This document shows, piece after piece, positions 1-7,940 of a stretch of 24,944 nucleotides of DNA. The stretch's first letter is position 1, and each line of letters begins with the position of its first letter. Position numbers and translations under genes: made by a program. Under the pieces are notes generated by a model, which saw nothing but the letters and a program-made list of their open reading frames with translations, searched no databases and was not told the DNA's origin. This stretch comes from Calditrichota bacterium (GTDB taxonomy: Bacteria; Calditrichota; Calditrichia; RBG-13-44-9). The DNA lies in contig JAJRXE010000391.1 in assembly GCA_024276455.1 (NCBI GenBank), forward strand, positions 1 to 24,944, given 5' to 3'.

Positions 1-1
1 G

Positions 2-1024
2 ATATTCGGCTGGAACAAACTATCCAAAAAGCTCCACGCCGCAACGATGTGGCTGGTAGCCATCGGGTCCAACCTGTCTGCTCTCTGGATTTTGATTGCC
101 AATTCGTTTATGCAGCAACCCGTTGGTTATGTGTTGCGCAATGGTCGGGCTGAAATGACCGATTTCTTTGCTCTGTTGTTCAACGGACATGTCTGGGTCC
201 AATTCCCGCACGTTTTTTTCTCCGGAATTACCATGGCCGCTTTCTTTGTTCTGGGAATCAGTGCTTATCACTTGTGGAAAAAGAAAGATGACATGGAGGC
301 GTTTCAAACTTCTTTCAAGTGGGCAGCCGTTTACGGTATTATTGGAACGGTGTTCGTTATTATGGTGGGGCATACCCAGGCGCAGTACATGGTCAGAGTC
401 CAGCCCATGAAAATGGCCGCTGCTGAGGCTTTGTGGAACAGCGAGAATCCCGCCGCTATGTCGCTTTTCACCATTGGGGACGAAAAAAATCGCAAAGACG
501 TATTTGCCGTTCGGATTCCAGGATTGCTCAGTTTCCTGGCTTACAACAAATTTTCCGGCGAGGTGAAGGGGATTAACCAGATTCAAGAAGAATACGCCCA
601 GAAATACGTCGATAAATACGGCCCGGATGCTGATTATGTCCCACCGGTGGCCCTCTCCTACTGGACTTTCCGGTTAATGGTTGGATTTGGCTTTCTCATG
701 TTAGGTTTAGCCATCTGGGCACTAATTATTTCCATGAAAGAAAATTGGGATTTCTCGCAGGCCAAAATGAAGATTTTTGTCTGGGGTATTTTCTTTCCGG
801 TGATTGCCATTTCCACCGGATGGATCTTCACCGAAATTGCCCGTCAGCCCTGGATTGTTTTTGGATTAATGCGTGTCGAAGAGGCGGTTTCGTTGGCAAC
901 CAGTACTTTCGAGGTGTTTTTGACGCTGGTCCTTTACACCGTTATTTACGGGGCTTTAATGGTGGTTGATGTGTATTTGCTCAAAAAATACGCCATTTTA
1001 GGCATGCAAGGTATCAGCGAATAA
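2..1024 (+). CDS. cydA: Cytochrome bd quinol oxidase subunit I (5' end outside window)
   Basis: Subunit I of the cytochrome bd quinol:O2 oxidase, a cytoplasmic-membrane enzyme carrying haems b558, b595 and d. The frame is open from base 2, so about the first 110 residues (with the first haem ligand) are outside the window. Counting from the internal Met at base 47, visible hallmarks are GSNLSALWILIANSF (8-22); a His in FPHVF (55) aligned with the E. coli b558 ligand His186; KMAAAE (122-127), matching the quinol-site Lys252/Glu257 pair; FRLMV with the second b558 ligand Met (211); and GWIFTEIARQPW (258-269). The stretch between KMAAAE and FRLMV is short, so this is the short-Q-loop (Bacillus-like) type, lacking the long E. 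coli insertion. The usual GRQPW motif reads ARQPW here. cydB follows after 25 bases, in one operon. Identification is firm. Confidence 0.96.
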   Translation: MFGWNKLSKKLHAATMWLVAIGSNLSALWILIANSFMQQPVGYVLRNGRAEMTDFFALLFNGHVWVQFPHVFFSGITMAAFFVLGISAYHLWKKKDDMEAFQTSFKWAAVYGIIGTVFVIMVGHTQAQYMVRVQPMKMAAAEALWNSENPAAMSLFTIGDEKNRKDVFAVRIPGLLSFLAYNKFSGEVKGINQIQEEYAQKYVDKYGPDADYVPPVALSYWTFRLMVGFGFLMLGLAIWALIISMKENWDFSQAKMKIFVWGIFFPVIAISTGWIFTEIARQPWIVFGLMRVEEAVSLATSTFEVFLTLVLYTVIYGALMVVDVYLLKKYAILGMQGISE

Positions 1025-1049
1025 GAAGCTTAATTGAGAGGAGGACGAT

Positions 1050-2063
1050 ATGGACCTTAACACTGTCTGGTTTATCCTGATCGCCGTTTTATATATCGGA
1101 TACTTTTTTTTGGAAGGATTCGATTATGGAGTGGGGATGTTGGTTCCCTTTATTGGAAAAGATGATGCTTCCCGGCGGGTTGCCATTAATAGCGTGGGTA
1201 CTTTCTGGGATGGCAATGAAGTCTGGTTATTAACCGCCGGAGGTGCTACCTTTGCCGCTTTTCCCAATTGGTACGCCACTCTGTTTAGTGGCTTCTATCT
1301 GGCTTTATTTCTAATGCTGGTTGGTCTCATCATCCGTGGGGTGGCGTTCGAATTTCGCAGCAAAGACGAGTCGCCCAAATGGCGCAATACCTGGGACTGG
1401 CTGCTGGCGATCGGCAGTTTTATCCCCGCCTTACTGTGGGGCGTGGCGCTGGCAAACTTTGTCCGTGGGGTACCCATTAACGAAAACATGACGTATGTGG
1501 GCGGATTTTTCAATCTGTTGAATCCCTACGCTCTGGTAGGAGGATTGACGTCGTTGAGCATCTTCTTGCTTCATGGTGCCATTTTCTTAAGCCTGAAAAC
1601 CACCGGAGAAATTGAAGAAAAAGCCCGATCCATCGCCGGGAAAGTGTGGCCGATTACGGTTGTCGCCCTGGTACTTTTTGTCATCCTGAGCTATTTCGAG
1701 ACCGATATGTTCAGCAAGTTAGGGGTTAATCCCGGCATCAGTCCGTTTATTGCCATTGTTGCCCTGCTGGCAACCGGTTGGTTTATTAAGAAAAAATTGA
1801 GCGGTTGGGCTTTCATTATGACTGCCCTCACCATCACTTTCTCCACCATCACCCTTTTTTTGGGACTTTACCCCCGGGTCCTCATTTCCAGCCTGAATCC
1901 CGAATGGAGTCTGACGATTTATAACGCTTCTTCCAGTCTCTACACGTTGAAAGTAATGACCATTGTGGCGGCTATTTTCGTTCCCATTGTGCTGATTTAC
2001 CAGAGCTGGTCCTATTACATCTTCCGGCAACGGTTAAGTAAAGAATCGGAGATGGAGTATTAA
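1050..2063 (+). CDS. cydB: Cytochrome bd quinol oxidase subunit II
   Basis: Subunit II of cytochrome bd oxidase, an all-helical membrane protein that pairs with CydA and stabilises the haem-bearing subunit. The 337 residues are a normal length for a short CydB. Family motifs are FLEGFDYGVG (20-29) in the first helix, FWDGNEVWLL (52-61) and RGVAFEFR (96-103), followed by further hydrophobic segments to the end. The ATG at 1050 is preceded by a strong GAGGAGG ribosome binding site, which fixes the start. It lies 25 bases after cydA, so the two are co-transcribed. A strong terminator follows 29 bases after the stop. No CydX-like small subunit was found in the 97 bases before cydD. Confidence 0.97.
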   Translation: MDLNTVWFILIAVLYIGYFFLEGFDYGVGMLVPFIGKDDASRRVAINSVGTFWDGNEVWLLTAGGATFAAFPNWYATLFSGFYLALFLMLVGLIIRGVAFEFRSKDESPKWRNTWDWLLAIGSFIPALLWGVALANFVRGVPINENMTYVGGFFNLLNPYALVGGLTSLSIFLLHGAIFLSLKTTGEIEEKARSIAGKVWPITVVALVLFVILSYFETDMFSKLGVNPGISPFIAIVALLATGWFIKKKLSGWAFIMTALTITFSTITLFLGLYPRVLISSLNPEWSLTIYNASSSLYTLKVMTIVAAIFVPIVLIYQSWSYYIFRQRLSKESEMEY

Positions 2064-2092
2064 ATCCCTTACAGCAGGAGTGGAATTTCGTT

Positions 2093-2126
2093 AAATTACC
2101 CCCGATCTTCTCGGGGGTAATTTTTG
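2093..2126 (+). terminator. Intrinsic terminator after cydAB
   Basis: A perfect 13-bp stem (2093-2105 pairs with 2111-2123) with a 5-base loop TCTTC; the stem core is CCCCCGA/TCGGGGG. The descending arm runs into five Ts at 2121-2125. It sits between cydB and cydD, which have the same orientation, and no clear promoter is visible in the remaining 35 bases before cydD. It may therefore work as a partial terminator that lowers cydDC expression relative to cydAB. The structure is seen directly; the attenuation role is inferred. Confidence 0.85.
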
Positions 2127-2160
2127 TCTCAGGTAAAATTTAGAAATTCGGAATATTGCG

Positions 2161-3891
2161 ATGCAGGTTGACAAACGTTTGCTTCAATTCCTAAAAAACA
2201 CGCCGGGATCGTTTCTGTTTTCCATTTTGTTAGGCCTGGGAGTTGCCGGGTTCACCATCTGGCAGGCTTGGCTTCTCAGCCGGATTATTGATGCTGTTTT
2301 CTTAAAACACCATTACCGGGAGATGGTAGTTCCGGCGTTGCTTCTTTTCGCCGGAATCAGTTTGCTGCGAGCAGTATTTACCTGGGGGCAAAAAAATGCC
2401 GCCAATAAAGTTTCCTCCCATGTGAAAAGCACCTTGCGGAACAAACTCAGTCGTCACCTGGTGTATTTAGGACCGCCTTTTGTCCGCTCGGAACGCAGCG
2501 GAGAAATCAGCAACACCCTGCTTACCGGCGTGGACAGTCTGGATGCCTATTTTTCGGAATATTTACCCCAGTTATTTCTTTCCGCGTTAATTCCGCTCCT
2601 AATTTTGTTTTTCGTTTTTCCATTGGATCTGCTTTCCGGATTCGTTTTTCTGTTCACGGCTCCAATCATCCCGGTTTTCATGATCTTAATTGGCAACCTT
2701 GCCCAATCGTTAACCCAGAAGCAGTGGAAAACCCTGAGCCGCATGAGCGCCCATTTTTTAGATGTATTGCAGGGACTCACAACGCTCAAAATACTGGGAC
2801 GGAGCCGGGATCAGATCAAAGTAATTGCCCAGATTAGCGACGATTTTCGGCAAACTACCATGAAGGTGTTGCGGGTGGCTTTCCTTTCCGCTCTGGTGCT
2901 GGAGATTGTGGGGACTATCAGCACCGCCATTGTAGCGGTCGAAATTGGGTTGCGCCTGCTGTACGGAAAAATAGAATTCCAGCAAGCACTCTTCATCTTG
3001 ATTCTGGCACCGGAATTTTACCTGCCCATGCGGCTGCTGGGGACGAAATATCACGCCGGCATGGAAGGGGTTGCCGCCGCCCGCCGGATTTTCGAAATTC
3101 TGGGAACCTCGCCCTTGATCCGGCAATCCCAATCACGTCCCTCGCTGGATTTGAGGACTCAAGCAATTCGATTTCACCAGGTGGAATTCCGCTACCCCGG
3201 TGCCGCGCGTCCGGCGCTGCAGAATATTCAGCTCACCATTTCGCCCGGGGAGAAAATTGCCGTTATTGGTTCCAGCGGAGCGGGCAAAACCACTCTGGCA
3301 CAACTCCTACTCCGTTTCCTCGATCCCACCCGGGGGGAAATCCGGGTGGATCTGCACTGTTTGCGAGACATCGATCCGGATTTCTGGCGGCAGCAGATCG
3401 CCTGGGTGCCCCAGAACGCCTACTTGTTCCATACGACGATTCTGGAAAACATCCGGCTGGCGAACCCCACCGCCAGCGAGGAAGCGGTCATGATGGCCGC
3501 CCAACAAGCCCGCATCCACGAATTTATTTCTTCCCTGCCGGATGGTTACCAGACCCGGGTGGGCGAAAAAGGGGCCCGGTTAAGCGGTGGACAGGCGCAA
3601 CGGATCGCCCTGGCGCGCGCGTTTTTGAAAGATGCTCCCTTTTTAATTCTGGACGAACCAACCTCGAACCTCGATCCGGAAACCGAACAACTGATTCAGG
3701 AATCGATGAACGAATTAATGCACGGACGGACCGTCCTACTAATTGCCCATCGTTTGGGAACCGTGCAGGATGCGGATCAAATTGTTGTACTCTCAGAGGG
3801 CAAAATCAGACAAGTGGGAAAAAACGAAGAATTATTGCAAGAAGAAGGACTGTACAGAAAATTGCTGGAAGCCTACGGAGGGATGCAATGA
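2161..3891 (+). CDS. cydD: CydD-type ABC exporter subunit for cytochrome bd assembly
   Basis: One half of the heterodimeric CydDC exporter of the inner membrane, required to assemble cytochrome bd; in E. coli it has been linked to thiol (cysteine/glutathione) export and to haem. It has an N-terminal six-helix ABC exporter domain (about 1-320) and a C-terminal nucleotide-binding domain: Walker A GSSGAGKTT (370-378), Q-loop Gln418, signature LSGGQ (474-478), Walker B FLILDEP (494-500, catalytic Glu499) and switch His530. Stretches such as YLPQLFLSALIPLL, SAHFLDVLQG, DDFRQTTMKVLRVAFLS and LILAPEFYLP are typical of CydD rather than general MsbA-type exporters. The ATG start lacks a strong ribosome binding site (only GGAA about ten bases upstream). 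The stop overlaps the cydC start by four bases (ATGA). The position after cydAB supports the assignment. Confidence 0.94.
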   Translation: MQVDKRLLQFLKNTPGSFLFSILLGLGVAGFTIWQAWLLSRIIDAVFLKHHYREMVVPALLLFAGISLLRAVFTWGQKNAANKVSSHVKSTLRNKLSRHLVYLGPPFVRSERSGEISNTLLTGVDSLDAYFSEYLPQLFLSALIPLLILFFVFPLDLLSGFVFLFTAPIIPVFMILIGNLAQSLTQKQWKTLSRMSAHFLDVLQGLTTLKILGRSRDQIKVIAQISDDFRQTTMKVLRVAFLSALVLEIVGTISTAIVAVEIGLRLLYGKIEFQQALFILILAPEFYLPMRLLGTKYHAGMEGVAAARRIFEILGTSPLIRQSQSRPSLDLRTQAIRFHQVEFRYPGAARPALQNIQLTISPGEKIAVIGSSGAGKTTLAQLLLRFLDPTRGEIRVDLHCLRDIDPDFWRQQIAWVPQNAYLFHTTILENIRLANPTASEEAVMMAAQQARIHEFISSLPDGYQTRVGEKGARLSGGQAQRIALARAFLKDAPFLILDEPTSNLDPETEQLIQESMNELMHGRTVLLIAHRLGTVQDADQIVVLSEGKIRQVGKNEELLQEEGLYRKLLEAYGGMQ

Positions 3892-5645
3892 AAGGGGTTC
3901 TCTGGCGTTTGCTCAAAATCGCCGGTCGGTTTCGTAACTGGATGGCTCTGTCAATTCTACTGGGATTTCTCACCGTCGGCAGCAGCGTGGGACTCATGAT
4001 GACCTCCGCTTACATCATTGCTAAGGCGGCGCTCCATCCCTCGATTGCCGAGCTGAATGTCGCCATCGTGGGGGTGCGTTTCTTCGGAATCGCCCGGGGC
4101 GTGTTTCGTTATCTGGAACGGCTGGTTTCTCATGAGACCACCTTCCGATTACTGGCCCGTTTTCGGGTATGGTTCTACCGCGCACTGGAACCGCTGGCTC
4201 CGGCCCGCTTGATGCAATACCGCAGCGGTGATTTGCTGGCGCGCATTGTCTCCGACGTGGAGAGTCTGGAACATATTTTTATTCGGGTGATTTCTCCCCC
4301 TTTCGTCGCCGTCCTGGTAACGCTGCTGATGTGGCTCCTGTTAGGCATGTTCGAATGGCAATTTGCCCTGCTGCTTACCGTTTTCATGGCACTGTCCGGC
4401 ATCGGGATTCCGCTGCTGTCGCATTTGCTCAGTCGAAACAGCGGACGGGCGTTGAATGAGATTCAGGCGGAAATAAACAATCTGGCTATTGACGCCGTAC
4501 AGGGATTACCGGAACTTCTGGTGTACCATCGGGCCGAGGATCATCTGGAGAAACTGGAACGAACCAACCGACGACTGGTCAAAACCCAGCGAAAATTAGC
4601 GCTTGTGGAAGGGCTAAACGAAGCCTTGCTGGGTCTTTCCATGAACCTGGCGGTGTTTTCCATTCTTTACGTTTCCATTCCCTATGTTTCCGGCTCCCTG
4701 CTGAATGGCGTTTATCTTTCCGTCATTGTGCTGGGCGTCATGGCTGCTTTCGAGGGCGTGGCGACTCTGCCGGAAGCGGCTCGTTTCTGGGAAAACAGCC
4801 GGCAGGCAGCCCGGCGACTTTTCCAGATCATCGATGCTCAACCGGCGGTCAGCGATCCGCCGGTTCCCTCTCCCCCGCCCCGTCAAACTTCTCTGCAAAT
4901 TGAGAATCTTACCTTCCGGTACGATCCAGACGACCCACCCGCTCTCCGGGACATTTCCTTCCATTTACCGGCCGGGGGTACGCTGGCAATTGTGGGACCC
5001 AGCGGTGCAGGTAAATCTACCATAATTAATCTCTTATTACGCTTTTGGGACTATCGGGAAGGGAGCATTCGAATTGGAGGAACAGAATTGCGAACCCTGG
5101 CACAGGAGCAAGTGCGGAAAATGTTTGCAGTGGTTTCTCAGCAAAGCCACCTGTTTGCCGGAACGATTCGGGAAAATTTACGGCTGGCGCGTCCGGATGC
5201 CAGCGAAGAGGAGATGATCGCAGCAGCTCGCCAGGCGGAAATCCACGACTTCATTTCCAGCCTGCCGGAAGGCTACCATACGTACCTGGGCGAATTAGGA
5301 CTGCGTTTAAGCGGCGGCGAACGCCAGCGTCTGGTCATTGCCCGGGCGATCTTGAAGAATTCTCCCATTCTGATTTTTGACGAACCCACCGCTAATCTGG
5401 ACGCCCTGACGGAGCAAAAAATTCTCCAGACCATCTGGAAACTGAGTCGGCAACGAACCACCTTACTAATCACTCACCGTCTGGTTGGCCTGGAGAATGC
5501 AGATCAGATCCTTGTTCTCGTGGATGGAAAAATTGTAGAACGGGGCACCCACGCCGATTTAATGGCTGGCCAAACTTTCTACCGGTATTTGTGGGAACAG
5601 CAACAACAAAGCCTGGTGTTAGAAACGCTTTTGGATAGAACCTGA
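3888..5645 (+). CDS. cydC: CydC-type ABC exporter subunit for cytochrome bd assembly
   Basis: The partner half-transporter of CydD. The 585 residues comprise an N-terminal exporter membrane domain (about 1-320), including CydC-like FGIARGVFRYLERLVSHE (66-83), and a C-terminal ATPase domain with Walker A GPSGAGKST (370-378), signature LSGGE (474-478), Walker B LIFDEP (495-500) and switch His530. Both signature motifs look intact, so both ATP sites of the heterodimer may be active. The start ATG overlaps the cydD stop (ATGA), the usual sign of translational coupling. A proline-rich linker with PPVPSPPPR (about 324-332) joins the two domains. The gene runs convergently into the channel gene on the other strand, with only 33 bases between the stops. 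Confidence 0.94.
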   Translation: MKGVLWRLLKIAGRFRNWMALSILLGFLTVGSSVGLMMTSAYIIAKAALHPSIAELNVAIVGVRFFGIARGVFRYLERLVSHETTFRLLARFRVWFYRALEPLAPARLMQYRSGDLLARIVSDVESLEHIFIRVISPPFVAVLVTLLMWLLLGMFEWQFALLLTVFMALSGIGIPLLSHLLSRNSGRALNEIQAEINNLAIDAVQGLPELLVYHRAEDHLEKLERTNRRLVKTQRKLALVEGLNEALLGLSMNLAVFSILYVSIPYVSGSLLNGVYLSVIVLGVMAAFEGVATLPEAARFWENSRQAARRLFQIIDAQPAVSDPPVPSPPPRQTSLQIENLTFRYDPDDPPALRDISFHLPAGGTLAIVGPSGAGKSTIINLLLRFWDYREGSIRIGGTELRTLAQEQVRKMFAVVSQQSHLFAGTIRENLRLARPDASEEEMIAAARQAEIHDFISSLPEGYHTYLGELGLRLSGGERQRLVIARAILKNSPILIFDEPTANLDALTEQKILQTIWKLSRQRTTLLITHRLVGLENADQILVLVDGKIVERGTHADLMAGQTFYRYLWEQQQQSLVLETLLDRT

Positions 5646-5678
5646 TTAATATGAACGCTTATTAACGCATCCCTATCG

Positions 5679-7607
5679 TTATCTTAATAGCACGTTGGCG
5701 TAGGTAGTAATAAATAACCCCAGACACAACCAGCCCAGGGCGCCTTCTATCATGACGATGGTCCGATTTAGATTCCCGGAAGGGTACCAATCACCCAAAC
5801 CCACTGTGGTGAATGTTGAGAAAGAAAAGTAAAAACAATTCCAGAAATAACTAAAACTATAGCGCGACCTGGATTTCAGTTGCAGGATACCGGATAACTC
5901 TTCCACCCCAATGGAAGAAATAATGTCATCGATAAGATCCTGTTTATGTTTTTTAAAATTAAAATCGTACGGCTTAAAAATATCTGCTAATTGCTCCCGA
6001 GACAATTTCCCCAACTTTTTCTTTAATTTGTCACCGGACACCAGATGTTCTTCCAGATTTGAAATGGGTTGAGGAGTTAAAAAATAAAAAATGGCAAAAA
6101 TTAATACCGCTAAAAATGCGAATGGAAAAATTCTCAACGGTTTTATCCCGTAACCACAGGAAATCCAGTTAAGATAGTGAAAAAATATCTTGGGAATTTT
6201 AAAAATTGCCGCTTCATTTACTATCCAAGCATAATTTTTCCGTTCGAATTGTTTGTATTCATAATAACACTCATCCGCCTGATTCCATTTTCCCTGTCTA
6301 GCGTAAGCATTGTGAATCGAAGTATAGATTTCATGCCGTTGGGTCAGCGAAGTATCTGACGGATTAAGACGGTATTGTTCTCCGACTTTACGAATTTCTT
6401 TAAAGTTAACGTGCCAATTCCGCTCATTTATTTCAACGCCACTTAAATTCACACGGTACAACTGCTCCCCGAGAGGCATCTTTATGAATTTTCGCTGTAA
6501 CAAAAGACGAGTCCTTGGATTCAACCTTGGTATTTCCAAAGCATCATCGGGAATCACAACATCTCCCTCCGCATTAAGAGTATCCAAGAAAATCACACGA
6601 AAGGAATCAACAACGTGGCTAAAAGTAATATTATTAATCCGGCAGCTTTTAAAATTAATTTCTTTTCTGCCCTGGTAAAGATTATTGTTGAGATGAAAAG
6701 AGAGGGAGCAAAGCAGATCATAAACTAAAATAGTATTCAGCACATTCTGTTCAATTCCGCAATACTTTAAAATATTCGAGCGCAAGGTTAAACTTCGAAT
6801 CCGATTTGCTTTGAATTGCAAAAAAGAATTTTCATTTTTAGACAAATTAGCCACTCGACAGCTATCAATCTGATTATATTGGCAAAATAAAAATTGCTCA
6901 ATATTTAATCCGGTTACTTCTAATTGTTTAATTACATTACCTCCAATGTAAAAAATATCAGTGCATTTAACCCCCGAGAATAAACCATATTTCACGCTAT
7001 TAGATAATACTAAAATATATTTAAATTTAATCTCTCCCCAATTACTACTTGTTTTAAATATGTTTTTCGCCTGTACTTTTAAACTATCCACACTATTTAA
7101 GGAAAAAATAAATTTCGTGTTTTCATTCTTTTGCTCTTTTGCGTTAAACACTAAATCCCTTTTAAAGCGGTTCGCAACGAAACTTAAATATTTAGTAGAA
7201 ATATCATTTAAGATTACCCGGTTATTAAATTGACAACCAATAAAGGAAATTGATTCGACAAAAGAAAGCCGGTCAATGGTTACGGCATCAAGAAATTCAC
7301 AGTTAAAAAAGACAACGCTTTTAACGCGCATGTTTTTCTCGTTTAACAGCAAGGAATTGCGAATCGAGGAGTTTTTAATAATTAGTCTCTCTCCCTTCCG
7401 GGAAGTTTTATCTTGAACTTCTCTTGCAGAAAGCTGTTGTTGGATGTTCTCTTTTTTAAATTTGAAACGGGAATAATAAATTGGGTTCAAATTATTGATG
7501 TTTAATGATTCAATGGTGGTGAGAAGCGTATCGAGGGGTTGGTTCTGGGAAAATAGAGGGATGGTAAAGAAAAAAAGAAGACAAAGAGAACGTTTAAAAT
7601 GTTTCAT
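5679..7607 (-). CDS. Predicted K+ channel: leader + beta-helix-like repeat domain + two-helix pore
   Basis: A 642-residue protein with an ion-channel C-terminus. In order: a leader with KRSLCLLFFFTIPLFSQ (5-21) resembling a signal peptide; a long irregular region (about 75-360) with recurring short hydrophobic/Asn/Phe units such as VFFNCEF and SFIGCQF, resembling a right-handed beta-helix of the pentapeptide kind; a helical linker (about 425-457); CGYGIKPLR (484-492), an amphipathic approach found before the pore in pentapeptide-linked channels; TM1 (about 492-510); an unusual 70-residue Lys-rich insertion; a pore helix; the filter TTVGLGD (600-606); and TM2 to the C-terminus. The ATG at 7607 is chosen because AAAGGA lies six bases upstream; the frame also opens at a TTG at 7643 that lacks such a site. 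The gene is AT-rich compared with its neighbours. Channel identity is good; the repeat domain's role, gating and topology are unknown. Confidence 0.8.
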   Translation of the reverse strand: MKHFKRSLCLLFFFTIPLFSQNQPLDTLLTTIESLNINNLNPIYYSRFKFKKENIQQQLSAREVQDKTSRKGERLIIKNSSIRNSLLLNEKNMRVKSVVFFNCEFLDAVTIDRLSFVESISFIGCQFNNRVILNDISTKYLSFVANRFKRDLVFNAKEQKNENTKFIFSLNSVDSLKVQAKNIFKTSSNWGEIKFKYILVLSNSVKYGLFSGVKCTDIFYIGGNVIKQLEVTGLNIEQFLFCQYNQIDSCRVANLSKNENSFLQFKANRIRSLTLRSNILKYCGIEQNVLNTILVYDLLCSLSFHLNNNLYQGRKEINFKSCRINNITFSHVVDSFRVIFLDTLNAEGDVVIPDDALEIPRLNPRTRLLLQRKFIKMPLGEQLYRVNLSGVEINERNWHVNFKEIRKVGEQYRLNPSDTSLTQRHEIYTSIHNAYARQGKWNQADECYYEYKQFERKNYAWIVNEAAIFKIPKIFFHYLNWISCGYGIKPLRIFPFAFLAVLIFAIFYFLTPQPISNLEEHLVSGDKLKKKLGKLSREQLADIFKPYDFNFKKHKQDLIDDIISSIGVEELSGILQLKSRSRYSFSYFWNCFYFSFSTFTTVGLGDWYPSGNLNRTIVMIEGALGWLCLGLFITTYANVLLR

Positions 7608-7613
7608 TTTTTT

Positions 7614-7619
7614 TCCTTT
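7614..7619 (-). promoter_or_regulatory. Ribosome binding site that decides the channel gene start
   Basis: AAAGGA on the minus strand with a six-base A-rich spacer to the ATG at 7607-7605. It favours that ATG over the in-frame TTG 36 bases upstream, and the chosen start puts the hydrophobic leader directly at the N-terminus. Confidence 0.7.
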
Positions 7620-7866
7620 GATTTTTTCGTTTAGATTTTCCAATCCGTGAGTCTCAAAGAAAAAGGGACTTCTCTCCTATCTCTCTATGAAGTGTGTATC
7701 AAAATGGAAAATACAAAATAGAATTTCGAATATTATTTTAGGAATACTATTTAACAGAGCACTATGGAAAAGTGTGTTAGTTCAGTGAATTCTGATGGTA
7801 CATTAATAAGTTGTCTTTAATGCCCGTTTTTGAATGCATGTGAAATCAAACAAAATAGACCTTTTG

Positions 7867-7913
7867 ATTTTCCTTTATTAAAGCAAAAATCAAACTTGCT
7901 TTAAAAGGAAAAT
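7867..7913. repeat. 18-bp imperfect inverted repeat (hairpin)
   Basis: ATTTTCCTTT (7867-7876) plus TAAAGCAA (7879-7886) pair exactly with TTGCTTTA (7896-7903) plus AAAGGAAAAT (7904-7913). The only defect is a 2-base bulge (7877-7878), and the loop is 9 bases. It lies 27 bases past the stop of the minus-strand thioesterase gene, the last gene of its operon, so it could end that transcript. It lacks a proper T-run on either strand, so a processing or 3'-stabilising element, or a protein binding site, is equally possible. Confidence 0.55.
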
Positions 7914-7940
7914 ACATAAAAAAGATCAGATAATCTTAAA

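Larger units (their letters stand above)
7608..7940. other. AT-rich gene-free region between channel gene and thioesterase gene
   Basis: No convincing coding frame is seen on either strand. The region should hold the promoter of the minus-strand channel gene, but no good -35/-10 pair could be chosen with confidence. It contains the hairpin at 7867-7913 and a short AAATCAAA motif present twice directly (7843-7850, 7887-7894) and once inverted (7863-7870). Confidence 0.6.

Noticed and set aside
20..586. Minus-strand open frame of 188 codons opposite cydA
   Set aside because: Antisense shadow of conserved cydA sequence; the translation shows no domain.
5646..5665. Inverted repeat TTAATA/TATTAA between cydC and the channel gene as a shared terminator
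   Set aside because: Only six A/T pairs and no T-run; too weak to call.
7605..7643. TTG start at 7643 for the channel gene (12 residues longer)
   Set aside because: No ribosome binding site upstream, and the ATG at 7607 has AAAGGA at a six-base distance and puts the hydrophobic leader at the N-terminus.
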